Assembly (NCBI GenBank): GCA_019455065.1
Contig: JACFNC010000023.1
Span: forward strand, 1-36,117
Length of the DNA stretch: 36,117 nucleotides
Reading direction: 5' to 3'
Source of the DNA: Rhodospirillales bacterium
GTDB taxonomy: Bacteria > Pseudomonadota > Alphaproteobacteria > Rhodospirillales > Magnetospirillaceae
Under the pieces are notes generated by a model. That model had not been told where the DNA came from. It did no database searches and was given only the letters and a program-made list of their open reading frames with translations. Shown piece after piece: positions 19,396 to 27,328 of this stretch. The stretch's first letter is position 1; each line of letters starts with the position of its first letter. A program made the translations under genes and the position numbers.

Positions 19396-19691
19396 GCGAG
19401 CGGCGGCCGCGGCGGCGGACGGTCGGGCGGCGCCAGGGTGCCGCGCCGGCCCATGCGCAGCTCGGTGCGGTTGAGCAGGTTGTCGGCGTTGGCGTCCAGC
19501 GCCTCGAAGCCGGAATCGCCCCGCCGGTCGGCCGGAATGGACAAATATTCGCGGCGGTCGATCAGGCGGTCGCCGTCGCGGTCGGCGGCGGCGAAGGCGG
19601 CCGGGTCGGCAAGGTCGAGGCGGTTCTGGGCGGCGGCGGGCATGATGCTTGCCGCGGCGAGGATGGCGGCCAGAATGGGGGCGAGGGGCAT
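19392..19691 (-). CDS. Small exported protein with two EF-hand-like loops
   Basis: A 99-residue protein with a clear signal peptide (about 1-21, ending PAAAQ) and two EF-hand loops, DRDGDRLIDRRE and DANADNLLNRTE, then a proline/arginine tail. The second loop lacks the acidic residue at position 5 (asparagine instead), which may weaken binding. ATG 19691 is preceded by GGAGG. The gene ends head-on against the four-EF-hand gene, sharing CTAG as both stop codons, and lies 62 bases downstream of comM. The two neighbours look like a divergent duplication of a secreted calcium-binding module; that is inference. Confidence 0.82.
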   Translation of the reverse strand: MPLAPILAAILAAASIMPAAAQNRLDLADPAAFAAADRDGDRLIDRREYLSIPADRRGDSGFEALDANADNLLNRTELRMGRRGTLAPPDRPPPRPPLA

Positions 19692-19753
19692 GGGATCCTC
19701 CGGAATGCGGTTTCCGGGAAAGCAAATGCGCCCGCCGCCGGCTTGTTCCCGCC

Positions 19754-21277
19754 CTATCCCCGCCCCGGCATCAGGCGGCGGTAGCTCAGCGCCTCGGCGA
19801 CATGCAGGCGGCGCACGGCCGCCGCGCCGTCGAGGTCGGCCAGGGTGCGCGCCACCCGCAGTACCCGGTGATAGCCGCGCGCCGACAGCCGCATGCGCTC
19901 GGCCGCCTCGGTCAGCAGGCGGCGGCCCTCGGCGTCGGGGGCGGCGGCCGCCTCCAGCAGTTCGCCGTCGGCCTCGGCGTTGCTGCGGATCGCCTTGCCG
20001 GGGGCCAGGCGGGCGTAGCGCTCGTTCTGGATTTCCCGCGCCGCCGCCACCCGGGCCGCCACCTCGGCCGAGCCTTCGGCCGGCGGCGGCAGCGACAGGT
20101 CGGCGGGATTCACCGCCGGCACCTCGACATGCAGGTCGATGCGGTCGAACAGCGGCCCGGAGATGCGCGACTGGTACTCGGCGGCGCATTTGGGGGCGCG
20201 CGAACAGGCCAGCGCCGGGTCGGCGAGGTGGCCGCAGCGGCAGGGATTCATGGCCGCGACCAGCTGCACCCGCGCCGGATAGGTGACGTGGGCGTTGGCG
20301 CGGGCCACCGTGGTGCGCCCGGTCTCCAGCGGCTGGCGCAGGGCCTCGAGCGCGCCCCGCTGGAACTCCGGCAGCTCGTCCAGGAACAAGACCCCATTAT
20401 GGGCCAGGGACACCTCGCCCGGGCGCGCCCGCAGGCCGCCGCCCACCAGCGACGGCACGCTCGCCGAGTGATGCGGGTCCCGGTAAGGCCTGCGGCGCAA
20501 GAGCCGCCCCTGGTCGAGCGCACCGGCCACCGAATGGATCATGCTGACCTCCAGCGCCTCGGCCGCCGACAGGGGCGGCAGCAGGTCGGGCAGGCGCGCC
20601 GCCAGCATCGACTTCCCCGACCCCGGCGGGCCGATCATCAGCAGGTTGTGTGACCCCGCCGCCGCCACCTCCAGCGCCCGTTTGGCGGTTTCCTGGCCCT
20701 TGATGTCCCTGAGATCGAGGCCGCTGCCGGCGGCCTCGGCGATCTCCGGCACCGGGGCCTTGAGCATCTGGCTGCCCTTGAAATGGTTGATCAGGGCGAG
20801 CAGGCTGGCCGGCGCCAGCACCTCGACGCCGCCCGCCCACGCCGCCTCGCCGCCCTGGCGCCCCGGGCAGATCAGCCCGCGCCCGGCGGCGCTGGCGGCC
20901 ACCGCGGCCGGCAGCACGCCGGCCACCGGCGCCAGCGCCCCGTCCAGCGCCAGCTCGCCCAGCACGGTGTAGCCGGCGACCTCCTCGCCCGGCAGCACGC
21001 CCATGGCGACCAGCAGCCCCACGGCGATGGGCAGGTCGAAATGGCTGCCCTCCTTGGCCACGTCGGCGGGCGCCAGATTGACGGTGATGCGCTTGGGCGG
21101 CAGCGCCAGGCCGAGCGCGTTGAGCGCGGCGCGCACCCGCTCGCGGCTCTCGCCCACCGCCTTGTCGGGCAGGCCGACGACGGTGAAGGCCGGCAGGCCC
21201 CCGGCCATCTGGACCTGCACGTCGATGTCGAGGACGTCGATGCCCTGGAAGGCGACGGTGGCGACGCGGGCGGTCAT
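19754..21277 (-). CDS. comM: YifB/ComM family Mg-chelatase-like AAA ATPase
   Basis: A 507-residue protein of normal family length. The N-terminal Lon-protease-like fold (about 1-180, GLPAFTVVGLPDKAVGESRE) is followed by a Mg-chelatase-type AAA domain with Walker A IGPPGSGKSMLAARL, the FLDELPEF Walker B segment and an MNPCRCGH zinc-like motif. The C-terminal Mg-chelatase domain carries LSARGYHRVLRVARTLADL. ComM is a hexameric helicase that promotes branch migration during natural transformation; YifB is widespread also in species not known to be competent. ATG 21277 gives the standard N-terminus. Confidence 0.95.
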   Translation of the reverse strand: MTARVATVAFQGIDVLDIDVQVQMAGGLPAFTVVGLPDKAVGESRERVRAALNALGLALPPKRITVNLAPADVAKEGSHFDLPIAVGLLVAMGVLPGEEVAGYTVLGELALDGALAPVAGVLPAAVAASAAGRGLICPGRQGGEAAWAGGVEVLAPASLLALINHFKGSQMLKAPVPEIAEAAGSGLDLRDIKGQETAKRALEVAAAGSHNLLMIGPPGSGKSMLAARLPDLLPPLSAAEALEVSMIHSVAGALDQGRLLRRRPYRDPHHSASVPSLVGGGLRARPGEVSLAHNGVLFLDELPEFQRGALEALRQPLETGRTTVARANAHVTYPARVQLVAAMNPCRCGHLADPALACSRAPKCAAEYQSRISGPLFDRIDLHVEVPAVNPADLSLPPPAEGSAEVAARVAAAREIQNERYARLAPGKAIRSNAEADGELLEAAAAPDAEGRRLLTEAAERMRLSARGYHRVLRVARTLADLDGAAAVRRLHVAEALSYRRLMPGRG

Positions 21278-21373
21278 GCGGACGGGCTATCCCCCGAAGG
21301 TGGTAGGCGGCAGTGTAGCGGCGGCGCGGGGGTTGTGCCAGGGGGGATGCCGTCGCGCGGGCTCGTCACCGAG

Positions 21374-21407
21374 CATGGATGGCCGGATCAAGTCCGGCCA
21401 GGACGTC
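21374..21407. repeat. Interspersed palindromic repeat (single unit)
   Basis: The unit CATGGATGGCCGG, ATCAAGT, CCGGCCAGGACGTC contains the short inverted repeat GGCCGG/CCGGCC around ATCAAGT. About three quarters of its bases align with each arm of the larger repeat at 31349-31432, with the shared skeleton TGGATG-CCGG-AAG-CCGG-CA-GACG. It lies in the intergenic space between comM and the hydrolase gene, as REP-type elements do. Confidence 0.6.
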
Positions 21408-21415
21408 GGTTTGGC

Positions 21416-22111
21416 TCATTCCGCCGCCCCGCCCAGCGCCCGCGCCACGGCGGCGAGCGCGTGGGGGTTGCGGCACAGGGTGACGTGGGCGCCGGGCACC
21501 GCGACGCCGCCGCCGGGGTCGGCGCAGCTCTCCCAGGCGACGATGCCGTCGTCCATGGTGTAGATCGCCACCGCCGGCACCGGCAGGGGGTCGGCGAGGC
21601 GCGCCGGGTCGATCTCGGCGCTGAAGCGGGGGGCGAACAGGCGCACCAGCGGCTCGATGCTGCTGGCGGTGGGCAGGCGGAAGGGGCTGCCCAGGGTGAT
21701 CACCATGCGCACGTCGGCCGGACGCTCGGCCGCCAGATAGCGGGCCATCAGCCCGCCCATGCTGAAGCCGATCAGGCTGACCGGCCCGCCGGCGACGGCG
21801 CGCAGGTCCGACAGGCGCCGGCGCAGGCCGGCGACGGCCTCCGGCGTCGGCCCCCAGTTCACCCCCAGCCCCCAGCCGCGGGCGCGATAGCCGCAGCGGT
21901 CGAGAAAGCGGCGCAGCGGCGCGGTGATGACGTCGCCGGTCAGGAAGGCGGGGATGACCAGCACGCTATGGCCGCCCCCCGGCGGGAACGCGGCCGGGTC
22001 GGGCGGCGGCGGATGGTCGAACAGCAGCGCCGCCCACTCGCGCGCCAGCATCGCCGGCGGCGGCGGCCGGACGGTGCCGCTTCGGTCGAAAACCCGGTCG
22101 AGGTCGATCAT
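21416..22111 (-). CDS. Alpha/beta hydrolase (lipase-like)
   Basis: A 231-residue alpha/beta hydrolase. The nucleophile elbow is LIGFSMGGLMARYLA with S117. VLVIPAFLTGD near residue 55 is the oxyanion-hole strand. A candidate catalytic histidine lies near the C-terminus (GAHVTLCRNPHAL) and the aspartate may be in YTMDDGIV. There is no signal peptide, so it is probably cytoplasmic. The closest visible resemblance is to PGAP1/lipase-type esterases; substrate unknown. The frame is open further upstream through the divergent cyclase promoter; ATG 22111 was chosen as the first that leaves the 91-base intergenic region free, but its ribosome binding site is weak and ATG 22129 is an alternative. Confidence 0.75.
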   Translation of the reverse strand: MIDLDRVFDRSGTVRPPPPAMLAREWAALLFDHPPPPDPAAFPPGGGHSVLVIPAFLTGDVITAPLRRFLDRCGYRARGWGLGVNWGPTPEAVAGLRRRLSDLRAVAGGPVSLIGFSMGGLMARYLAAERPADVRMVITLGSPFRLPTASSIEPLVRLFAPRFSAEIDPARLADPLPVPAVAIYTMDDGIVAWESCADPGGGVAVPGAHVTLCRNPHALAAVARALGGAAE

Positions 22112-22152
22112 CGGTCGTCCGCCCGACATGCGCCGGCCCACCATCCGGCGCC

Positions 22153-22181
22153 ATAGCATAATACATTTGCGTGCCGGCCAA
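22153..22181 (-). promoter_or_regulatory. Possible promoter of the alpha/beta hydrolase gene
   Basis: Minus-strand TTGGCC (22176-22181), 17 bases, TGCTAT (22153-22158). The AT-rich patch 22153-22168 is the only one in the 91-base divergent intergenic region, so it may also serve the adenylate cyclase gene on the other strand. Confidence 0.35.
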
Positions 22182-22202
22182 CCGCCGCCGGATACTGAGG
22201 GG

Positions 22203-23528
22203 ATGGACCTGGGCCGCGCCATCGACGAACCGTTTCCCCTGCGCCGCCGCTTCCGCCGCCGCATCCTGCCGGGGCTGCTGGCGTTCGTCGCCCTGCTCCT
22301 GGGGCTGTTGGTGGCGGCGATCGACCGGGTGGTCGACGGCATCTACCTCGAACTGGCCCGCGAGCGCGGCGCCGAAATCGCCCGCGAGGTCGAGCGCGCC
22401 GCCCCCGAGGCCTGGCGCAACCTCCTCGCCGGGCGCACATCCGACGCCGACCTCGGCGCGCTGCGCCGTGTATTCGCCGAGGCGGTCGGGGACGGCCGCG
22501 TGGTGAACCTCAACGTCTACGACCTGACCGGCGTCACCATCTTCAGCACCAAGCCCGGCAACGTGGGCAAGCGCGAGGACGGGGCCGCCCTTCGCGGCGT
22601 GCTGACCGACGGGTCTCCGGGGCTGGTCGACCATCGCGAGGACGACGGCAGCCGATATTACGAGCTGTACATCCCGATCACCGACTCCGACGGGCGGCTG
22701 CGAACGGTGTTCGAGCTCTACGAGCCGACCACCTTCCTCGATGCGCTGCTCGCGGCCAGCCTCGTGCCGCCGATCGTCGTTCCCGGGCTGATGCTGGCCG
22801 GCCTCGTCGTGGTTCTGGTTCGGCTGGTGGGCCGCGCCCAGGCCGACATCGACGCGCGAACCGCGGCGCTCGTCGCCCTCCGCGAGCGGTTGGCGCGATT
22901 CGTGTCGGACGGCGCGGCCGGGGCGGCCCGCGCGGCGGGTGGAGCGGCCATCACCTCGCGCCGGCTCGAGGTCTGCCTGCTGCACACCGACGTGCGCGGC
23001 TTCACCGCGTTTGCCGAGGCCAACCCGCCGGAGGAGGTGGTGGCCTTTCTCAACCGCTTGATGGCGATCCAGGTGGCCGCGGTGCGGCGCCATGGCGGCG
23101 ACGTCGACAAGATGATCGGCGACGCCATGCTGGCCGTGTTCACCGGCGAGGGCCGCCAGGCCCGCGCCATCGCGGCGGCGCGCGAACTGCTGCGGTCGGT
23201 CGAGGCGGCGGCGCTGCCGCGCGGCGTGGGCGTCGGCCTTTTCGACGGCCCGGTGGTGGTGGGCGCGGTGGGGCCGGCGGAGCGCCAGGATTTCACGGTG
23301 ATCGGCGACTCGGTCAACACGGTGGCCCGGCTATGCGATGCCGCCGACGTTGGCGAACTGGTCGTCGAGGCCGCCACGCTGGCCGGCGCCGGACTGGCGG
23401 GAGGCGTTCCCGAGCGCCTCGTCGTCAAGGGAAAGACGGCGCCACTCGGCGTGGTGCGGCTGGGTACGGCCGATTTCGAGCGCCTGCGGATGGATGGCGC
23501 CGCCGCCCACGCCACGGGCGGGCCTTAA
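22203..23528 (+). CDS. Membrane-bound class III adenylate cyclase
   Basis: A 441-residue receptor-type cyclase making cAMP from ATP. A basic N-terminus, one helix (about 22-40), an extracytoplasmic region (about 41-178) and a second helix (about 180-205) lead into the catalytic domain (about 250-420). The outer region, with VYDLTGVTIFSTKPGNVG and YYELYIPITDSDGRL, looks like a PDC/Cache-type sensor. Metal aspartates are D263 (HTDVRGF) and D307 (MIGDAML). K303 and D363 are the adenine-selecting pair, and N372/R376 are the transition-state residues, so activity and ATP specificity are expected. There is no obvious HAMP domain. ATG 22203 follows GAGGGG. Divergent from the hydrolase gene. Confidence 0.9.
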   Translation: MDLGRAIDEPFPLRRRFRRRILPGLLAFVALLLGLLVAAIDRVVDGIYLELARERGAEIAREVERAAPEAWRNLLAGRTSDADLGALRRVFAEAVGDGRVVNLNVYDLTGVTIFSTKPGNVGKREDGAALRGVLTDGSPGLVDHREDDGSRYYELYIPITDSDGRLRTVFELYEPTTFLDALLAASLVPPIVVPGLMLAGLVVVLVRLVGRAQADIDARTAALVALRERLARFVSDGAAGAARAAGGAAITSRRLEVCLLHTDVRGFTAFAEANPPEEVVAFLNRLMAIQVAAVRRHGGDVDKMIGDAMLAVFTGEGRQARAIAAARELLRSVEAAALPRGVGVGLFDGPVVVGAVGPAERQDFTVIGDSVNTVARLCDAADVGELVVEAATLAGAGLAGGVPERLVVKGKTAPLGVVRLGTADFERLRMDGAAAHATGGP

Positions 23529-23540
23529 GCGACCTTCGCC

Positions 23541-24506
23541 TCAGGCGACGCCCTCGCGCGGCGCGGTGGCGAGGCGCGCTTCGATGGCGTCCCACACGGT
23601 CGCCTCGACGCTGACGTCGTCGAAGCGGTCGATCTCCTGGATGCCGGTTGGCGAGGTGACGTTGATCTCGGTCAGGTAGTCGCCGATCACGTCGATGCCC
23701 ACGAAGATCAGCCCGCGCTCGCTCAGCGTCGGCCCGATGGCGGCGCAGATCTCGCGGTCGCGGTCGCTCAGCGCCGCCTTGTGCGGCTGGCCGCCGACAT
23801 GCAGGTTGGAGCGCGCCTCGCCGGGCGGCGGCACACGGTTGACCGCGCCCACCGGCTTGCCGTCGACCAGGATGATGCGCTTGTCGCCCTGGCGCACCTC
23901 GGGCAGGTAGCGCTGCACCACGATGGGCTCGCGGTAGAGCTGGGTGAACATCTCCAGCAGGGCGTTCAGGTTGTCGTCGTCGGGGCGGATGTGGAACACC
24001 GCGGCGCCGCCGTTGCCGAACAGCGGCTTGATGACGATGTCGCCGTGCTCGGCGCGGAAGTCGATGATCTGGCGGCGGTCGGCGGTGATCAGCGTCGGCG
24101 GCATCAGCCCGGCGAAATGCGTCACCATCAGCTTTTCCGGGGCGTTGCGCACATGCACGGGATCGTTGACCACCAGGGTCTGCGGGTGGATGTGCTCGAG
24201 CAGGTGGGTGGCCGTGATGTAGGCCATGTCGAAGGGCGGGTCCTGGCGCATCAGCACCACGTCCATCGTCGCGAGGTCGAGGAAGCTGCCCTCGCCGAGC
24301 TGGGCGTGGCGCCCCTTCTCGCGCCGCACCGACAGCGGCTGCGCCCAGGCGTGGACGCGGCCGTTGCGCAGCGCCAGATGCTGCGGCAGGTAGTGGAACA
24401 GCGCGTGGCCGCGGCGCTGCGCCTCGAGGGCCAGGGCGAAGGTGCTGTCGGCGTTGATGTCGATGGTCTCGATGGGGTCCATCTGGATGGCGACGGCCAA
24501 GCTCAT
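23541..24506 (-). CDS. gshB: Glutathione synthetase
   Basis: A 321-residue bacterial-type GshB that joins gamma-glutamylcysteine and glycine with ATP. It has the N-terminal [19 protein letters not shown], the [19 protein letters not shown] substrate segment, and an ATP-grasp core with [14 protein letters not shown], a glycine-rich loop [17 protein letters not shown] and the metal-binding end [22 protein letters not shown] 24506 is preceded by GAGAGAG. It is last in the operon rsmI-yraN-BON-SirB1-gshB, 17 bases after the SirB1-type gene. gshA is not in the window. Confidence 0.97.
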   Translation of the reverse strand: MSLAVAIQMDPIETIDINADSTFALALEAQRRGHALFHYLPQHLALRNGRVHAWAQPLSVRREKGRHAQLGEGSFLDLATMDVVLMRQDPPFDMAYITATHLLEHIHPQTLVVNDPVHVRNAPEKLMVTHFAGLMPPTLITADRRQIIDFRAEHGDIVIKPLFGNGGAAVFHIRPDDDNLNALLEMFTQLYREPIVVQRYLPEVRQGDKRIILVDGKPVGAVNRVPPPGEARSNLHVGGQPHKAALSDRDREICAAIGPTLSERGLIFVGIDVIGDYLTEINVTSPTGIQEIDRFDDVSVEATVWDAIEARLATAPREGVA

Positions 24507-24523
24507 GGTCTCTCTCCCGGCGG

Positions 24524-25360
24524 TCAGTTGCAGCGGCCGCGCAGCTCTTGCAGCAGCACGCCGATGCGGTGACGGGCCTGCGCGTTGGCGGTGCGGGCCA
24601 GAAACTGTTCCAGCGCGGCGATGGCGTTGGCCTTGTCGCCGAGCCTGAGATGCATCATGCCGGCCTCGCGCCACAGTGCCGCCTGGTCGGGTGCGAACAG
24701 CAGCATGCCCTCGACGGTGCGCAGCGCCTCGGCGAGCTGGGCCGAGCGGAGCTGTCGGAATTTCACGTTGTTCTGCAGGCGCAGCAGGATGTCGCGGTTG
24801 CCGACAGGGGCGTAGTGCCCGGGCTCGAGTTCGGCGCCGTTCCCGGTGATCGCCTTGAGCAGGCCGCGGAGCTCGGCGGCGCCAAGACGGGCGCCGCCGT
24901 GGAAGGGATCGAGGATGGCGCGCTCGCCGGCCGGCCCGTCGAGGCGGATCAGGAAGTGCAACGGAAAGCCCAGCCCGTGCATTCCCCAGCCGCAGGCGCG
25001 TCCGATCTTGAGATAGAGGATGCCCAGGGTCACCGGCAGCCCGCGCCGCCGGTCGATGACGCGCATCAGGTTGGCGTTGTCCGGCTCCTCGTAGTCGCTG
25101 CTGTCGCCCGCGAAGCGGTGGCGATCAGCGATGATCCCGTTCAGGGCGGCGATGCGGTCCTCGATGGCGCCGCCCGCGCCGGCCTGTCCCGCAACCTCCG
25201 CCGCCAGTGTGTCCAGGAAGCGGCGATAGCCGTCACGCGGCCGCCCCGGCCGCTCGAGGGCGGCCAGGGCGAGGGCGGCCTCGGCCAGGTCGATGTCCTC
25301 GTCGGGAAGGGTGGCGAGCCGGGACAGCTCGCCGCGGATGGCGTCGGTATCGTGGGGCAT
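24524..25360 (-). CDS. SirB1-family transglutaminase-like protein with TPR tail
   Basis: A 278-residue protein with a SirB1/transglutaminase-like N-terminal domain (about 30-190; note [20 protein letters not shown] and [12 protein letters not shown]) and a C-terminal TPR-type helical region (about 200-275). The usual transglutaminase cysteine position is not evident here, so enzyme activity is doubtful. The YchA/SirB1 family has no firm role. The ATG at 25360 overlaps the stop of the upstream lipoprotein gene by one base (TGATG), strong evidence for translational coupling; a GTG directly before it is less likely. Confidence 0.85.
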   Translation of the reverse strand: MPHDTDAIRGELSRLATLPDEDIDLAEAALALAALERPGRPRDGYRRFLDTLAAEVAGQAGAGGAIEDRIAALNGIIADRHRFAGDSSDYEEPDNANLMRVIDRRRGLPVTLGILYLKIGRACGWGMHGLGFPLHFLIRLDGPAGERAILDPFHGGARLGAAELRGLLKAITGNGAELEPGHYAPVGNRDILLRLQNNVKFRQLRSAQLAEALRTVEGMLLFAPDQAALWREAGMMHLRLGDKANAIAALEQFLARTANAQARHRIGVLLQELRGRCN

Positions 25361-25959
25361 CACTGGGCGCGGCGCGGATCGTCCTTCAGCACCACGTAGT
25401 TTATCACCTTCTTCACGTTGGAGAGGTTGCGCGCATGGTTCAGCACGCGGTTCATTTCAGCCTGGTCCTGGGCGATTCCCATGACGTAGACGATCCCATT
25501 GACCGCATCGACGCTGTAATTGACGTTCTTGACGTCCTTGTCGAACAGGATCTTGGTGCGCAGGGTGTTGGCGATCAGCACGTCGCGGCCGAAGTCGATC
25601 AGGCTGGCCTGGTCCGAGACCTGGATCTCGTTGAGCACTTGACGCACGCCCGCCGCCTGCCACGCCAGGCGAACGGCGTCGACGCGGGCGTCGGGCGTCG
25701 GCACGATCCCGGTCAGCAGCACCTTGCCCTCGGCGATCGTCAGGTCGACCTTGCGGTACATCTCGACGTCGTGCTGGAACCACAAATGGTGGATCTCGGC
25801 ACGGATGCGCGTGTCGTCGATGGCGCCCTTGAGGCCACGCTCTTCGGCCGCGGCCACGCCGGCCATGCCGGCGGCGCCAATCACCGCCGGGGCGCAGCCG
25901 GTGGCGGCGGGCAGCAAAAGGGCGGCGGCGAGCACGGCGGCGAGACGTCGAATGGTCAC
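25360..25959 (-). CDS. Dual BON-domain lipoprotein, DolP/YraP-like
   Basis: A 199-residue lipoprotein. The signal peptide ends in a lipobox ATGC with C22 as the lipidated residue. Two BON domains follow (about 45-115 and 120-190), each with the pattern IRAEIHH...KVLLTGIV and IANTLRT...GIVYVMGIA. E. coli DolP (YraP) has the same build, sits at the outer membrane, helps keep BamA working and binds anionic phospholipid. The rsmI-yraN-BON order also matches the enterobacterial rsmI/lpoA-yraN-diaA-dolP neighbourhood. Start is GTG 25959, preceded by GGGAGAAG; no ATG precedes the signal peptide. Coupled (TGATG) to the SirB1-type gene. Confidence 0.88.
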   Translation of the reverse strand: MTIRRLAAVLAAALLLPAATGCAPAVIGAAGMAGVAAAEERGLKGAIDDTRIRAEIHHLWFQHDVEMYRKVDLTIAEGKVLLTGIVPTPDARVDAVRLAWQAAGVRQVLNEIQVSDQASLIDFGRDVLIANTLRTKILFDKDVKNVNYSVDAVNGIVYVMGIAQDQAEMNRVLNHARNLSNVKKVINYVVLKDDPRRAQ

Positions 25960-25997
25960 GGTGGCTTCTCCCGAATGTCCGGGCGCAGTGTAGCGGC

Positions 25998-26378
25998 CTA
26001 GCCGCCGTCCCGCCAAGCGTCGACGACGTGGATCGGCCAGCGGCCGGGAGTGACCAGCATCAGGTCGAAGCGCAGGTCGTGGGCGGCGAGGTCGGGGCGA
26101 TGCCGCAGGAACGCCTCGGCGCCGCGCAGCAGGCGCCGCCGCTGGCGCCCCGACAGCGCGGCCAGGGCGTCGGCGGCGGTGTCGCGGGCCTTGACCTCGA
26201 TCACCGCCAGAACTCCCCAGCGCGCCGCGATGATGTCGACCTGTCCGGCGCCGGTGCCGCGCCCGGAGGCGAAGTCGCGGGCCAGGATGCGCCAGCCGCG
26301 CAGGCGCAGGCTCCACACGCACAGGGTCTCGGACCACCGGCCGCGCCGCTCGGCGCGCCGCCGGGCCGCGGCGGTCAT
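25998..26378 (-). CDS. yraN: YraN/UPF0102 family endonuclease-like protein
   Basis: A 126-residue protein with the restriction-endonuclease-like fold of the UPF0102 family. It carries the N-terminal [12 protein letters not shown] helix, the GAGQVDIIA aspartate, then VIEVKAR, the E-x-K catalytic pair. The family is near universal and conserved beside rsmI, but its role is not established; DNA processing or Holliday junction work has been suggested. ATG 26378 overlaps the rsmI stop by 4 bases (ATGA). Confidence 0.93.
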   Translation of the reverse strand: MTAAARRRAERRGRWSETLCVWSLRLRGWRILARDFASGRGTGAGQVDIIAARWGVLAVIEVKARDTAADALAALSGRQRRRLLRGAEAFLRHRPDLAAHDLRFDLMLVTPGRWPIHVVDAWRDGG

Positions 26379-27328
26379 CCCCGCTCCTCGTCGCGGGCGC
26401 GCGCCAGAACGACGGCGCGTGCGTAGACTTCGCGCCGCGGCAGGCCGGTCGCGGCGGCGATCTCGGCGGCGGCATCGCGTACGCTGGCGCGGCCCAATGC
26501 CACCGCCAGCCGCGCGTCCAGATCGTCCGCCGTGTGCGTGGCCTCGCCGGCGGCCTCGACGACGATCACCACCTCGCCCTTCGGCGGGCCGGCGGCGGCG
26601 TAATGGGCGGCCAGCTCGTGCAGCCGGCCACGGCGGACCTCCTCGAACAGCTTGGTCAGCTCGCGGGCAACGGCGGCGGCGCGGTCGCCCAGGACGGTCG
26701 CCATGTCGGCGAGGGCCACGGGCAGGCGGCGCGCCGACTCGTAGAACACCAGGGTGGCGGGCGCGGCCGCCAGCTCGGCCAGGGCGGTGCGGCGTGCGGC
26801 GGCCTTGGGCGGCAGGAAGCCGGCGAACAGGAACCGGTCGGTCGGCAGGCCCGACAGTTGCAGCCCGGTCAGCGCGGCCGAGGCGCCGGGCACGGCGGTC
26901 ACCGGCAGCTCCTCCTCGATGCAGGCGCGCACCAGCCGGAAGCCGGGGTCGGACACCAAGGGCGTACCGGCGTCCGAGACCAGGGCGACCACCGCGCCCT
27001 CGCGCAGCCGCGCCAGCAAAGCCGGCCGCGCCCTCTCGGCGTTGTGCTCGTGATAAGGAGTCAGCGGCGCGGAAAGGCCCAGCATGGCGAACAGCCGGCC
27101 GGTGACGCGGGTGTCTTCGCAGGCCACCAGGTCGGCGGCACCCAGAACGTCGAGGGCGCGCAGGGTGATGTCGCGCGCGTTGCCGATCGGCGTGGCGACC
27201 AGATATAGACCGCCGGCCGGTTTACTTCGCGGCGCCCTGTCGCTAGGCTGAACCCCCGCCCCTCCCGTCCCGGAGACCGCCTTTGCGCCGTCCCGCCCGT
27301 GCCCGGCTCTTTCCCGCCCTTTCGCCAT
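26375..27328 (-). CDS. rsmI: 16S rRNA (cytidine1402-2'-O)-methyltransferase RsmI
   Basis: A 317-residue tetrapyrrole-methylase-fold enzyme that 2'-O-methylates C1402 of 16S rRNA. Motifs are [31 protein letters not shown] and [17 protein letters not shown], the SAM-binding parts. About 38 residues precede the usual domain start, longer than in E. coli. No in-frame start codon lies between ATG 27328 and the domain, and this ATG has a good AAGGA site. Consequently its first 46 bases overlap the beginning of the divergent lipoprotein gene on the other strand. First gene of a five-gene operon. Confidence 0.93.
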   Translation of the reverse strand: MAKGRERAGHGRDGAKAVSGTGGAGVQPSDRAPRSKPAGGLYLVATPIGNARDITLRALDVLGAADLVACEDTRVTGRLFAMLGLSAPLTPYHEHNAERARPALLARLREGAVVALVSDAGTPLVSDPGFRLVRACIEEELPVTAVPGASAALTGLQLSGLPTDRFLFAGFLPPKAAARRTALAELAAAPATLVFYESARRLPVALADMATVLGDRAAAVARELTKLFEEVRRGRLHELAAHYAAAGPPKGEVVIVVEAAGEATHTADDLDARLAVALGRASVRDAAAEIAAATGLPRREVYARAVVLARARDEERG

